Part shown: in pieces, positions 14,727 to 21,164 of the stretch | Layout: the number at the start of each line of letters is the position of its first letter | Numbering within the stretch: position 1 is the stretch's first letter | Source of the DNA: Sulfurovum sp. | GTDB taxonomy: Bacteria > Campylobacterota > Campylobacteria > Campylobacterales > Sulfurovaceae | DNA: 21,547 bases | Assembly (NCBI GenBank): GCA_016744875.1 | Contig: JADGDL010000037.1 | Span: 1-21,547, forward strand | Direction of reading: 5' to 3' | Position numbers and translations under genes: made by a program | Notes under the pieces: model-generated | What the model was told of the DNA's origin: nothing | What the model saw: only the letters and a program-made list of their open reading frames with translations | Database searches by the model: none

Positions 14727-15797
14727 CTATTTGTTTATAAATGGAAGCGTTGTAATGTTTGCTTCTATACTTGATCTTTTATCTCTTAGCTCGATACTTT
14801 GAGTTTGATCAAAACCTTCTGCATCTATCATTGCTAAACCTACGCCAACATTTAAAATAGGTGAAAAAGCTCCAGAAGTCACAAAACCAACTTTTTTGTC
14901 ATTTTGATACACTTCAAAATCTTTTCTGGCACTTCTTCTGGTTGTTGTTTTAAATGGCAGTAAAATTCTTGTAAGACCTTCAGCTTTTTGCTTTTCTAAA
15001 GCAGCTTTACCAAAATAGTCTCTTTTTAAATTAACAAACTTTCCCAGGTTGGCTTCAAGTGGCGTGATCGTTTCACTTAGATCATTTCCATAGAGGCTGT
15101 ATCCCATTTCAAGTCTTAAGATGTCTCTTGAGCCAAGCCCAGCAGGTTTTACACCATCAGCGATCAATGTATCCCATAATTTAACAGATGTATTCGCATC
15201 AATATAAAGTTCAAAACCAAGTTCACCTGTATAGCCTGTACGACTTAGGAGACAATCACTTCCAAATACTTTGGTTTGTACAAATGAGAAGAAACCAAGT
15301 GCATCTAAGTCAACATCAAAATACTTTTCTAAAATCTCTTTTGATCTGGGACCCTGCACATCAAGTTTAGCATACTCCATAGATCTATCTTCTAAACTTG
15401 CGTTATGGATTCTTGACTTTAATGTACTTAGATCATTCTCTCGTGTTGCTGCATTTACAACGATCATAAGCTCATCATCACTTAATCTGTAAATAATAAG
15501 GTCATCAATGACCCCGCCAGATTCATTGAGTAAAAAGCCATATTTACATTTGCCAATGGCAAGCGCTTCGATGTTAACTGAAGTTGCTTCGTTGATTCCT
15601 GAGGTCTTGATGTCACCTTTGAAGAAAAATTCTCCCATGTGTGAGGTGTCAAACAAGGCTACATCATTTCTACAAGCATCATGCTCTGCAATAATACCAT
15701 CAAATTGTATAGGCATATCCCAACCACAAAAGCTAACATTTTTAGTCTTTAATTCTTGCTGTCTAGCATGAAGTGGCGTTTTTAGTAGTTCTTCCAT
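14727..15797 (-). CDS. gcvT: Aminomethyltransferase (glycine cleavage T protein)
   Basis: This 356-residue T protein moves the one-carbon unit from GcvH to tetrahydrofolate, releasing ammonia. The N-terminus reads LLKTPLHARQQELKTKNVSF and GWDMPIQFDGIIAEH; DTSHMGEFFFKG, the folate-site stretch with YGFLLNESGGVIDDLIIYRL, and SRTGYTGELGFELY all match GcvT. The C-terminal barrel contains RSARKDFEVY and GFVTSGAFSPILNVGVGLAM. The length is normal. AAGG lies 6-7 bases before the ATG. It is the first gene of the seven-gene unit, with a TATAAT box at 15881-15886 in the minus direction. Its stop is followed by the structured element before gcvH. Confidence 0.93.
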   Translation of the reverse strand: MEELLKTPLHARQQELKTKNVSFCGWDMPIQFDGIIAEHDACRNDVALFDTSHMGEFFFKGDIKTSGINEATSVNIEALAIGKCKYGFLLNESGGVIDDLIIYRLSDDELMIVVNAATRENDLSTLKSRIHNASLEDRSMEYAKLDVQGPRSKEILEKYFDVDLDALGFFSFVQTKVFGSDCLLSRTGYTGELGFELYIDANTSVKLWDTLIADGVKPAGLGSRDILRLEMGYSLYGNDLSETITPLEANLGKFVNLKRDYFGKAALEKQKAEGLTRILLPFKTTTRRSARKDFEVYQNDKKVGFVTSGAFSPILNVGVGLAMIDAEGFDQTQSIELRDKRSSIEANITTLPFINK

Positions 15798-15841
15798 TAA
15801 AAGCCTTTTTGTAATTGTATGAATTACTCTGAATTTCTATG

Positions 15842-15859
15842 ATATTTTACATAAAATAT
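15842..15859. repeat. Inverted repeat in the gcvT leader
   Basis: ATATTTTA-CA-TAAAATAT is a perfect 8-bp inverted repeat with a 2-base centre, lying between the putative gcvT -10 box and the gcvT start. It is a possible operator for control of the operon, though its AT-only composition weakens the case. Confidence 0.35.
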
Positions 15860-15880
15860 TCTAAAAATCTTGTTATGTAC

Positions 15881-15886
15881 ATTATA
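15881..15886 (-). promoter_or_regulatory. -10 box of the gcv-lipoylation operon
   Basis: The minus strand reads AGTATAATG here, giving TATAAT about 84 bases upstream of the gcvT ATG. The predicted leader of about 75 bases shows no glycine riboswitch. A well-placed -35 was not found. Confidence 0.4.
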
Positions 15887-16005
15887 CTATTCAAGAACAG
15901 CACAATTATCAATGTAACGAGCACAAAAAATGATTATTACTTGTAGATTACACAGATATATACTAAACTATTGTATACATTATATTTTGATATGTGAGGA
16001 AGAAA

Positions 16006-16956
16006 ATGCAATTAATATTTATCGTTATTTTAGGGGCGTCACTTGGATTCCTATACGGAGCCAACAGTGATGGATTTATCTTTTCCCAAAAAATATGTCT
16101 TTTTGCAGGTATAACACTTATTATGCCTTCACTTTTTAAGTTTGAGTTGGCGCATGTAAAGCTGGTGTGGATATATAAAAAAGTGTTATTTAAAGGCTTT
16201 TTCGTTAACTATATGATACTACCGCTCTTTGCACTTATTATCGGGTTTACAACTGGAAACTTCGGCATTACTGCTGGACTGTTTTTGATCTCTGTACTTT
16301 CTGGAGGAGGTATGGTGATGCACTGGATAAAGCGTTCCAATGGAGATACTTCTTTTGGATTTTTACTACTCTTTATCAACCTGGTATTTATCTCACTTTC
16401 TTTACTGATGTTACATTTGTTCGCCATGTACGCTTCTGGGTATTTTGATGTGACATATGACAGCGAGATCAGTATCAGCAGGTTTACATCAGCAGTGATA
16501 GAACTCTTGATCGTCATACCATTTTTGTTAAGTAGGGTTGTACTTTATATTAAGCCGTTGCTAAACTTTATAAACACGTATCGCAGATACATCAGTCATA
16601 TCAGTATTTTTATCATACTTTTTTACCTTTTTGGCTTGCAAAACTCACAGCTTCTTGTAGAGGTCTATGACTTTGAACCTGAACTGTTCTTCATTGCACT
16701 TATCGCAGTGATGGTATTTTATCTTCTGACATTTATACTGTCAAAATGGATATATGACCTTAACTCACCTCAAGAAAGAGCAGCGTTTTGGCACAGTATC
16801 ACAAGATATTTGACTTTGGCATTGGTTATTTCTACTTTTTCTGTCACTACTTTTGGCGTATCGATGTTACTTCCTATCATGTTTGCCTATATCGTACAGA
16901 TACCTCTATCGGTGTATATCAATAAAAAGTATATGCCAAGTGGAGTGAATGTTTAA
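16006..16956 (+). CDS. Divergent ACR3/BASS-like membrane transporter
   Basis: This 316-residue protein has about nine or ten membrane segments. Residues 63-130 resemble the core of the bile-acid:Na+ symporter / ACR3 arsenite-permease superfamily: KGFFVNYMILPLFALIIG, then AGLFLISVLSGGGMVMHWIK, NGDTSF and LLFINLVFI, which line up with the ACR3 pattern AGLILL..PCTAMVFVW, KGD and the later Asn (N125). The essential ACR3 cysteine is replaced by Gly101, so arsenite transport as in ACR3 is unlikely. I start at ATG 16006 because GAGGAAG ends 3 bases earlier; an upstream GTG at 15994 would run through that RBS. It is divergent from gcvT and shares a 208-base gap with it. Substrate unknown. Confidence 0.6.
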   Translation: MQLIFIVILGASLGFLYGANSDGFIFSQKICLFAGITLIMPSLFKFELAHVKLVWIYKKVLFKGFFVNYMILPLFALIIGFTTGNFGITAGLFLISVLSGGGMVMHWIKRSNGDTSFGFLLLFINLVFISLSLLMLHLFAMYASGYFDVTYDSEISISRFTSAVIELLIVIPFLLSRVVLYIKPLLNFINTYRRYISHISIFIILFYLFGLQNSQLLVEVYDFEPELFFIALIAVMVFYLLTFILSKWIYDLNSPQERAAFWHSITRYLTLALVISTFSVTTFGVSMLLPIMFAYIVQIPLSVYINKKYMPSGVNV

Positions 16957-16977
16957 AAGTGATACATGATATTATTA

Positions 16978-17012
16978 TTTCATCTAAGATTAATCCATGA
17001 TTTTATCTAAGA
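16978..17012 (+). repeat. Two direct repeats upstream of the DUF6714-like gene
   Basis: TTTCATCTAAGA at 16978-16989 and TTTTATCTAAGA at 17001-17012 match at 11 of 12 bases with a 23-base period, close to two helical turns. They lie 34 or more bases before the ATG at 17046 and might be a regulator-binding pair. The region is AT-rich, so chance is possible. Confidence 0.35.
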
Positions 17013-17045
17013 ATAATTACCCAATTAAGAGGAGAGAGTAAAGAT

Positions 17046-17525
17046 ATGCAAAAAGAAGAACTCATTCAAGAGATAGAAACCGCATTTAAAGATGTAACAT
17101 TGGAAGATGGTATAGGGATCAATGAAGCCGATAGCATAGAAATGGGAGAAAGAGATGCCACTATCAACAAAGGCCGAAACCAAGACAGGTCATGGTGGAA
17201 TGCATGGACAGATATAGAAGATAAATATATCTCTTCATACTCTTCTGCGATGGACTTTATGGATTCTCAAGGTATTAAGTGGGTGTTACCTGCATATATG
17301 ATTTATATAATAAAGCATTATAAAGAGGGATCTTTTTCTATAGATTCAACGATATATATTTTAGAAGAAGGTGCAATGGGATCAGATAATCGTGACCTGT
17401 ATACTATGGAACAAAAAAAGGTTATCGCAAAGTTTTTACAATTTATGATAACAGTTGGTGAAGAGTGGGTAGATGTCGGATCTGCAGAAATGGCACTAGT
17501 TAAGATATGGGAAAAGTATCTGTAG
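17046..17525 (+). CDS. DUF6714-like protein of unknown function
   Basis: This 159-residue soluble, acidic protein has no signal peptide or membrane segment. The pattern IETAFKDV near the N-terminus, a WW-NAW region (residues about 50-54), SAMDFMDSQGIKWVLPAYMIYII (about 67-89), and YTMEQKKVIAKFLQFM (about 119-134) agree with my memory of the DUF6714 family, whose members read AF...W...aL.fL...fyLPAyM...ft..Q...i..FL. The family has no established function. A strong RBS (AAGAGGAGAG) lies about 10 bases upstream. It is on the plus strand 89 bases after the ACR3-like gene and convergent with the haemoglobin gene 22 bases away. It could be co-transcribed with the transporter, but the spacing and the direct repeats suggest its own control. 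Confidence 0.65.
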   Translation: MQKEELIQEIETAFKDVTLEDGIGINEADSIEMGERDATINKGRNQDRSWWNAWTDIEDKYISSYSSAMDFMDSQGIKWVLPAYMIYIIKHYKEGSFSIDSTIYILEEGAMGSDNRDLYTMEQKKVIAKFLQFMITVGEEWVDVGSAEMALVKIWEKYL

Positions 17526-17547
17526 AAAGATGATAAGCGAGAAATAT

Positions 17548-17928
17548 CTATGCTATCCGTAAGTTACGCATAAAATTTCCTGCTATGATCATACTACGCT
17601 CTTTAAATCTTGCCGCTATACCCTCTACATACACTTCATCTAATGTCTCTGCAAAAAGCTTTAGCCATTGTTCAAATGTCTCACGCTTTAACTCTCCAAG
17701 CTGAGTATGGGGTAAAAATAAATTACCACTATACTTGGGTTTACCCAAAGCTAAAGAAGACCAAAAAACAACGATAGTCTCCAAATGCGTTTCCCAGTGT
17801 TCACTCTTCATATCATCGCCAAGTTTAGCGATAAAAAATGGTCCTACAATATCATCTTTAATGATCTTGGCATAAAAGGACATCACGAGCGTTCTGATGT
17901 TTTCCTGGGTGATTTCTTGTGCTTGCAT
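17548..17928 (-). CDS. Group III truncated haemoglobin
   Basis: This 126-residue 2-on-2 globin is of the kind typified by Campylobacter Ctb. Counting from the start, Tyr19 fits position B10, His44 or His48 fits the E-helix histidine, His74 in LFLPHTQL is the probable proximal haem ligand F8, and Trp89 in FEQWLKLF fits G8; Ctb has Tyr19, His46, His72 and Trp88. The PFFIAKL stretch at 30-36 and the YSGNLFLPH segment are also typical. Ctb binds oxygen and is linked to microaerobic and nitrosative stress. Here the gene is last in a minus-strand row, 23 bases after the orphan helicase-domain gene. NO- or oxygen-related roles are inferred from family only. Confidence 0.88.
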   Translation of the reverse strand: MQAQEITQENIRTLVMSFYAKIIKDDIVGPFFIAKLGDDMKSEHWETHLETIVVFWSSLALGKPKYSGNLFLPHTQLGELKRETFEQWLKLFAETLDEVYVEGIAARFKERSMIIAGNFMRNLRIA

Positions 17929-17951
17929 ATCGGCTCCCTAAACTTGAGTCA

Positions 17952-18575
17952 TCATATTTCTTTTTTAACTTTGTTTTTACGGTGTCGAGGTTTCTTTGTT
18001 CTGTCTTTTGTTTGTTTAGCTGTGGCATTAGGCTTCGCAGAAGCAACAAAACCTTCTACGATTTTTTCTTCGATTTCTTTTTTCATATTAAACTCTATGT
18101 CACTCAGGAATGGTTCATCTTCAGGGCTTATAAGCGCTATAGCCTCACCAAGCTCTTTCATGAAAGCTAAACGATTATAATAATACTGTGGCATATCTGG
18201 TAGATCATAACTCACAACAAGTTTAATGTTTTCTAGTGCCATTGTTTTTAAGATCATATCTGTGGTAATAATAATATTGAGCGTTCCTTGGTTAAACTCT
18301 GTTGCGGCTTTTTGTTGTTGTTCATGCCTGTGGTTTCCATGTACAGAGGTGGCTTTAAATTCTTTAGAGGTTAAAAAAGCACTCAATACATCTGCTTTTT
18401 TCTTACTTTTTACAACTACAACTACCTGTTTTCCTTTATGCTCATTGAGTAGTAGCCCAAGCATAGATATCTTGTCATGTTCTTGCACAAAATAAACACT
18501 CTGAGTAGTCCTTAAAGCGACACTTCTTTGATCATAATATATCTCTTCTTTAGGTATATCTTTTTGTTCAGACAT
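17952..18575 (-). CDS. Orphan DEAD-box helicase second RecA domain, degenerate, with basic tail
   Basis: This 207-residue protein matches only the C-terminal RecA-like half of DEAD-box helicases. QVVVVVKSKKKADVLSAFL (residues about 50-68) is motif IV, SVHGNHRHEQQQKAATEFNQG (77-97) the following block, IIITTDMIL (101-109) the start of motif V, VVSYDLP (120-126) and AIALISPEDE (145-154) the end of the domain. No Walker A or DEAD half exists in it or upstream. The ARGxD of motif V and the HRIGRTGR arginine motif VI are lost (NRLAFMKELG at 134-143), so ATP hydrolysis is not expected. The last 30 residues are Lys/Arg rich (DRTKKPRHRKNKVKK). It may be an RNA-binding or partner protein of a helicase. 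AAGGAA lies before the ATG, and 30 bases separate it from the upstream nuclease gene. Confidence 0.78.
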   Translation of the reverse strand: MSEQKDIPKEEIYYDQRSVALRTTQSVYFVQEHDKISMLGLLLNEHKGKQVVVVVKSKKKADVLSAFLTSKEFKATSVHGNHRHEQQQKAATEFNQGTLNIIITTDMILKTMALENIKLVVSYDLPDMPQYYYNRLAFMKELGEAIALISPEDEPFLSDIEFNMKKEIEEKIVEGFVASAKPNATAKQTKDRTKKPRHRKNKVKKEI

Positions 18576-18605
18576 TTAGTTGCTTTCCTTGAAATCTTTT
18601 TGCAA

Positions 18606-19583
18606 TTATATCTGATTAATAAAAGTTAACTCACACACGACTTGTGCATGATCACTTTGAAGTAAAGAACCATCTTTATTTTCTTCTAAATGGTGATCTA
18701 AGACAGTATAGTCTGTTACTTTGGCAATTTTATCTTCATGCTCTTTATGGAAATGATTTGAAATGAAAATGTAATCCAAGACATTCCCTGTATTTCTAAA
18801 ATAACTGGTAGCTTTTCTTTTTACTACTTTTTTCGCTCTATGGGGATCATGTAAGAGAAAGTTTTCTTTACTTGTATCATCATGATATTTGTTATTAGAT
18901 AATGCATCAATAGTGATGGAAAACTCTTTATCATTTAAGTCACACAGTAGAACAGTGGGTTTGTCTTTAGATTTTTCAATGTCAAAGAAAAGTGAAGATG
19001 CCTCGCATAACCTCTGTCTTAAAGCTTTAGCATATTTGCCTTCCAAAGCTTTTGATACAAGGTCCTTTTTATGTTCAAAACTATGTTGCGCATCAAATAT
19101 ATATTCAAACTCATTGCGTCTATTTGATTTGAGGTGACATACATATACTAAAAGTTCTTGTCCATTGGGAAGTTTTGTCGTTGCCTTTATGGGTATCCTG
19201 GAGAACTGAATATTGCCTTGAAGGTTATGCTTTTGTATGCTTGGTGTATGTACTTTTACGTCTTCTATATTAACTATGGGGTATTTGGATGCGATGGCAA
19301 CAGTGGTAGTGACATATTTATATGGATTTTTTCTACTTCGCTTTGCTACATCAACCGTTTCAAAATAGTTAAAACCTAACTCTTCAACTAGATTTTTTAA
19401 AGCATCCCTTGAAAAGACTTCCTGAAACCCTATGATGTCACAATCCATCTTCAGTATTTGATGCTTTACCCATGTAGTCTTTTCAAGCCATTGTCTTTGA
19501 TTGAACTTGCCTTTTCTTGTATACCAAGCGTATGGAGGCTCTACAAACTGATAAAGGTTAAAGGTACCTAGTCTTATTTTCAT
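18606..19583 (-). CDS. Endonuclease/exonuclease/phosphatase-family protein
   Basis: This 325-residue cytoplasmic member of the EEP (DNase I/ExoIII-like) fold is a metal-dependent hydrolase of phosphodiesters or phosphate esters. Motifs in order are N9 in TFNLYQF, E55 in IIGFQEVF, H150 in VCHLKSN, D215 and N217 in LLCDLND, D270 in NVLDYIFIS, and the catalytic pair D311-H312 in QSDHAQVV. All catalytic positions are present. The substrate (DNA, RNA or a small phosphoester) cannot be told; it lacks a signal peptide. The start follows the Rof-like gene's stop by 12 bases and the next gene begins 30 bases on, so it belongs to a four-gene minus-strand unit. Confidence 0.85.
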   Translation of the reverse strand: MKIRLGTFNLYQFVEPPYAWYTRKGKFNQRQWLEKTTWVKHQILKMDCDIIGFQEVFSRDALKNLVEELGFNYFETVDVAKRSRKNPYKYVTTTVAIASKYPIVNIEDVKVHTPSIQKHNLQGNIQFSRIPIKATTKLPNGQELLVYVCHLKSNRRNEFEYIFDAQHSFEHKKDLVSKALEGKYAKALRQRLCEASSLFFDIEKSKDKPTVLLCDLNDKEFSITIDALSNNKYHDDTSKENFLLHDPHRAKKVVKRKATSYFRNTGNVLDYIFISNHFHKEHEDKIAKVTDYTVLDHHLEENKDGSLLQSDHAQVVCELTFINQI

Positions 19584-19595
19584 GATGTTAGTCTA

Positions 19596-19844
19596 TTAAT
19601 CCTCTCTATGTCGTTTACCATTAAACGTAAGAACCAATGACAATCTAATTTTTTCTTTTGTATCCAATATTAAATACTCATAACCATTGATGACCTCCAT
19701 CGTGTGAACTAAAGCTTTGATGGTTTGTTTCTCTTGCTTTTGTTCTTGTTCTTCATTTTGATAATATTCTATTTTTGAAGGGATATTTCTCTCCATGGCA
19801 ACTGTTAATTGGTCAAAAAACTCCGTTGATATAGGATTGTACAT
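19596..19844 (-). CDS. Rof-like small protein (putative Rho-binding antiterminator)
   Basis: This 82-residue protein opens YNPISTEFFDQLTVA and ends with EYLILDTKEKIRLSLVLTFNGK, which resembles the YxPIxxxFYDxLE ... EYLxLxxGxEIRLDRLVxxNG layout of the Rof (Rho-binding antiterminator, PF07073-type) family. Rof binds the Rho hexamer and blocks its RNA loading. The key Asp of the IRLD element is Ser here and the acidic stretch NEEQEQKQEKQ is long, so the match is partial. AAAGG lies 5-6 bases before the ATG, and a TATAAT on the minus strand at 19879-19884 may be its -10 box. It is first in a unit with the EEP enzyme, the orphan helicase domain and the haemoglobin. Treat the function as tentative. 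Confidence 0.6.
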   Translation of the reverse strand: MYNPISTEFFDQLTVAMERNIPSKIEYYQNEEQEQKQEKQTIKALVHTMEVINGYEYLILDTKEKIRLSLVLTFNGKRHRED

Positions 19845-19878
19845 AAGTACCTTTCTTCAAATTTAAATTATATATGCG

Positions 19879-19929
19879 ATTATACTAAAATAAAGACTTT
19901 TATACTATTTAAGAATTAAATCATATACT
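19879..19929. promoter_or_regulatory. Divergent promoter region with three TATACT boxes
   Basis: TATACT occurs at 19881-19886, 19901-19906 and 19924-19929 on the plus strand, 20 and 23 bases apart. The last is five bases before the ATG of the AraC-like gene and could be its -10 box on a leaderless transcript. The first overlaps a minus-strand TATAAT (19879-19884) facing the Rof-like gene. No Shine-Dalgarno precedes the plus-strand ATG. Confidence 0.4.
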
Positions 19930-19934
19930 ATATC

Positions 19935-20504
19935 ATGCATAAAAAATTAAAAAAATATATAGAACGTTATGATGACATACAAGACTGTACAAGTTATGAA
20001 CTCATGCCAAATGGTGGGATGATAGTTTTAATTAATCAAGATGAAAACTGTGAAATAATTATCAAAAATAAGGCTTATAAACTAGAAAGTTCTCAAGCCA
20101 TACTCATTAATGCCTACGAAGAGTCTGTACAACTCCAATCAAATGAAGAGTTACACCTCATAGCCGTAAGATTCAAAGGAGCAGGGGCTTCGTTCTTTTA
20201 TGAAGAACAGATGGATGCACTCATGCAGGTTCCGAACGAACCTATGTATATAGAAAAAAATATTTTAGAAAGGGAACTTGATACCTATCTTCTAAATCGC
20301 TTAACTCCGAGTAAATTACCTTTTAATATTATGAAAATCATTGAGTTACTAGATGAGCAAGGCAGTGATTATAGTATAGATGAAGTGTTAGCCATAGCCA
20401 ATATCCCAAGAAAGATCTTGGACAAGATGTTTAACTTGAGGACTGGTTTGACTTTCAAAACTTATGCAACTGTCAAAGAGTTGGCTAAGTCTCATAACGG
20501 TTAA
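19935..20504 (+). CDS. Small AraC-like transcription regulator
   Basis: In this 189-residue protein, residues about 15-85 look like the cupin-type N-terminal domain of AraC relatives (DUF6597-like): GGMIVLINQD, a strand-rich stretch, then LHLIAVRFKGAGASFFY. The C-terminal part SIDEVLAIANIPRKILDKMF (about 145-164) followed by NLRTGLTFKTYATVKEL matches one AraC helix-turn-helix plus its GlsPKxYxRixR tail, but the usual Arg is Glu. The protein is short for the family (typically 230-280) with only one evident HTH. The ATG has no RBS; a TATACT box sits five bases upstream. It is divergent from the Rof-like gene and may control it or itself. The target is unknown. Confidence 0.62.
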   Translation: MHKKLKKYIERYDDIQDCTSYELMPNGGMIVLINQDENCEIIIKNKAYKLESSQAILINAYEESVQLQSNEELHLIAVRFKGAGASFFYEEQMDALMQVPNEPMYIEKNILERELDTYLLNRLTPSKLPFNIMKIIELLDEQGSDYSIDEVLAIANIPRKILDKMFNLRTGLTFKTYATVKELAKSHNG

Positions 20505-20523
20505 ACAGCTGGAACTGTTGAAC
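20500..20523 (+). terminator. Imperfect hairpin at the end of the AraC-like gene
   Basis: GTTAAACAG and CTGTTGAAC pair with one mismatch around a 6-base loop, covering the stop codon. It is followed by a few bases and then ATTTTATATCTTTT. It is a weak candidate for a terminator. Confidence 0.35.
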
Positions 20524-20568
20524 GGGTAAAATTTTATATCTTTTCCAGAGGAATGATTATATAGAGTG

Positions 20569-20577
20569 TGATAAAAT
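20569..20577 (+). promoter_or_regulatory. Extended -10 box of the thioesterase gene
   Basis: TGATAAAAT fits TGn-TAnAAT and ends 17 bases before the TTG start, leaving a very short leader that holds the AAAGGAA RBS (20584-20590). Confidence 0.4.
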
Positions 20578-20594
20578 AGACTAAAAGGAATTAT

Positions 20595-21107
20595 TTGAAA
20601 TTTAGTATAACCAATAAACAAAATATTTCTAAAAACTGTTTAGTTTGTGGTATTAATAATGACTTAGGTCTTAAAGCTAAGTTTTATGAGACGAGTGATG
20701 AAGAAGTTATAGGCATTTTTACACCACATGATAAACTTCAAAGCTATCCAAATGTTCTTCATGGTGGCATATCAGCAACCATCTTAGATGAAACTATAGG
20801 TAGAGCTATTATGGCAAAGTATGGTCAAAATAGTTTTGGTGTAACTGTAGAGTTAAATTTAAAGTATAAAAAGTCAGTGCCTCTAAATTGTGAACTAAAA
20901 GCAATAGGCAGAATTACTAGGGATCGAGGAAGGATGTATGAAGGTTCAGGAGAACTTTTACTTCCAAATGGAGATGTTGCTGTAACTGCAATAGGTAAGT
21001 ATATGAAGCAAGATTTAAAGAAAATTGTAGAAAATGATTTTTTAGATGAAGAATGGTTTTCTTCAGATGCTAAAGATATTGAAACTATAAAAATAGAAAA
21101 AAAATAA
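20595..21107 (+). CDS. PaaI-type hotdog-fold thioesterase, TTG start
   Basis: This 170-residue protein has the single-hotdog acyl-CoA thioesterase layout of the PaaI/YiiD group: a CLVCGINNDLGLKAKF opening, the active-site helix NVLHGGISATILDETIGRA (residues about 54-72, with HGG and the catalytic acid Asp/Glu), and VTVELNLKYKKSVPL (84-98) as the central strand. Such enzymes hydrolyse aryl- or acyl-CoA esters. The CxxC at residues 16-19 is common in this subgroup. The start is TTG: AAAGGAA lies 4-5 bases upstream and no in-frame ATG occurs before the catalytic helix. The tail beyond residue 140 is charged and not part of the domain. It stands in its own short transcription unit. Confidence 0.8.
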   Translation: MKFSITNKQNISKNCLVCGINNDLGLKAKFYETSDEEVIGIFTPHDKLQSYPNVLHGGISATILDETIGRAIMAKYGQNSFGVTVELNLKYKKSVPLNCELKAIGRITRDRGRMYEGSGELLLPNGDVAVTAIGKYMKQDLKKIVENDFLDEEWFSSDAKDIETIKIEKK

Positions 21108-21131
21108 GAGCAGTTACTATAGGGATTATTT

Positions 21132-21140
21132 TGATATAAT
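21132..21140 (+). promoter_or_regulatory. Extended -10 box of the DMT exporter gene
   Basis: TGATATAAT matches the extended -10 pattern, with TATAAT at 21135-21140, 24 bases before the ATG. AGAGGAT at 21154-21160 is the RBS. Confidence 0.5.
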
Positions 21141-21164
21141 CTTAGATATTTATAGAGGATATTT

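Noticed and set aside
16209..16517. 102-residue minus-strand ORF within the ACR3-like gene
   Set aside because: Antisense shadow of membrane-segment codons with no RBS and no recognisable motif.
7155..16956. Arsenic resistance island linking arsI with the ACR3-like permease
   Set aside because: The genes are about 9 kb apart with the gcv operon between them, and the permease lacks the arsenite cysteine. The link is not supported.
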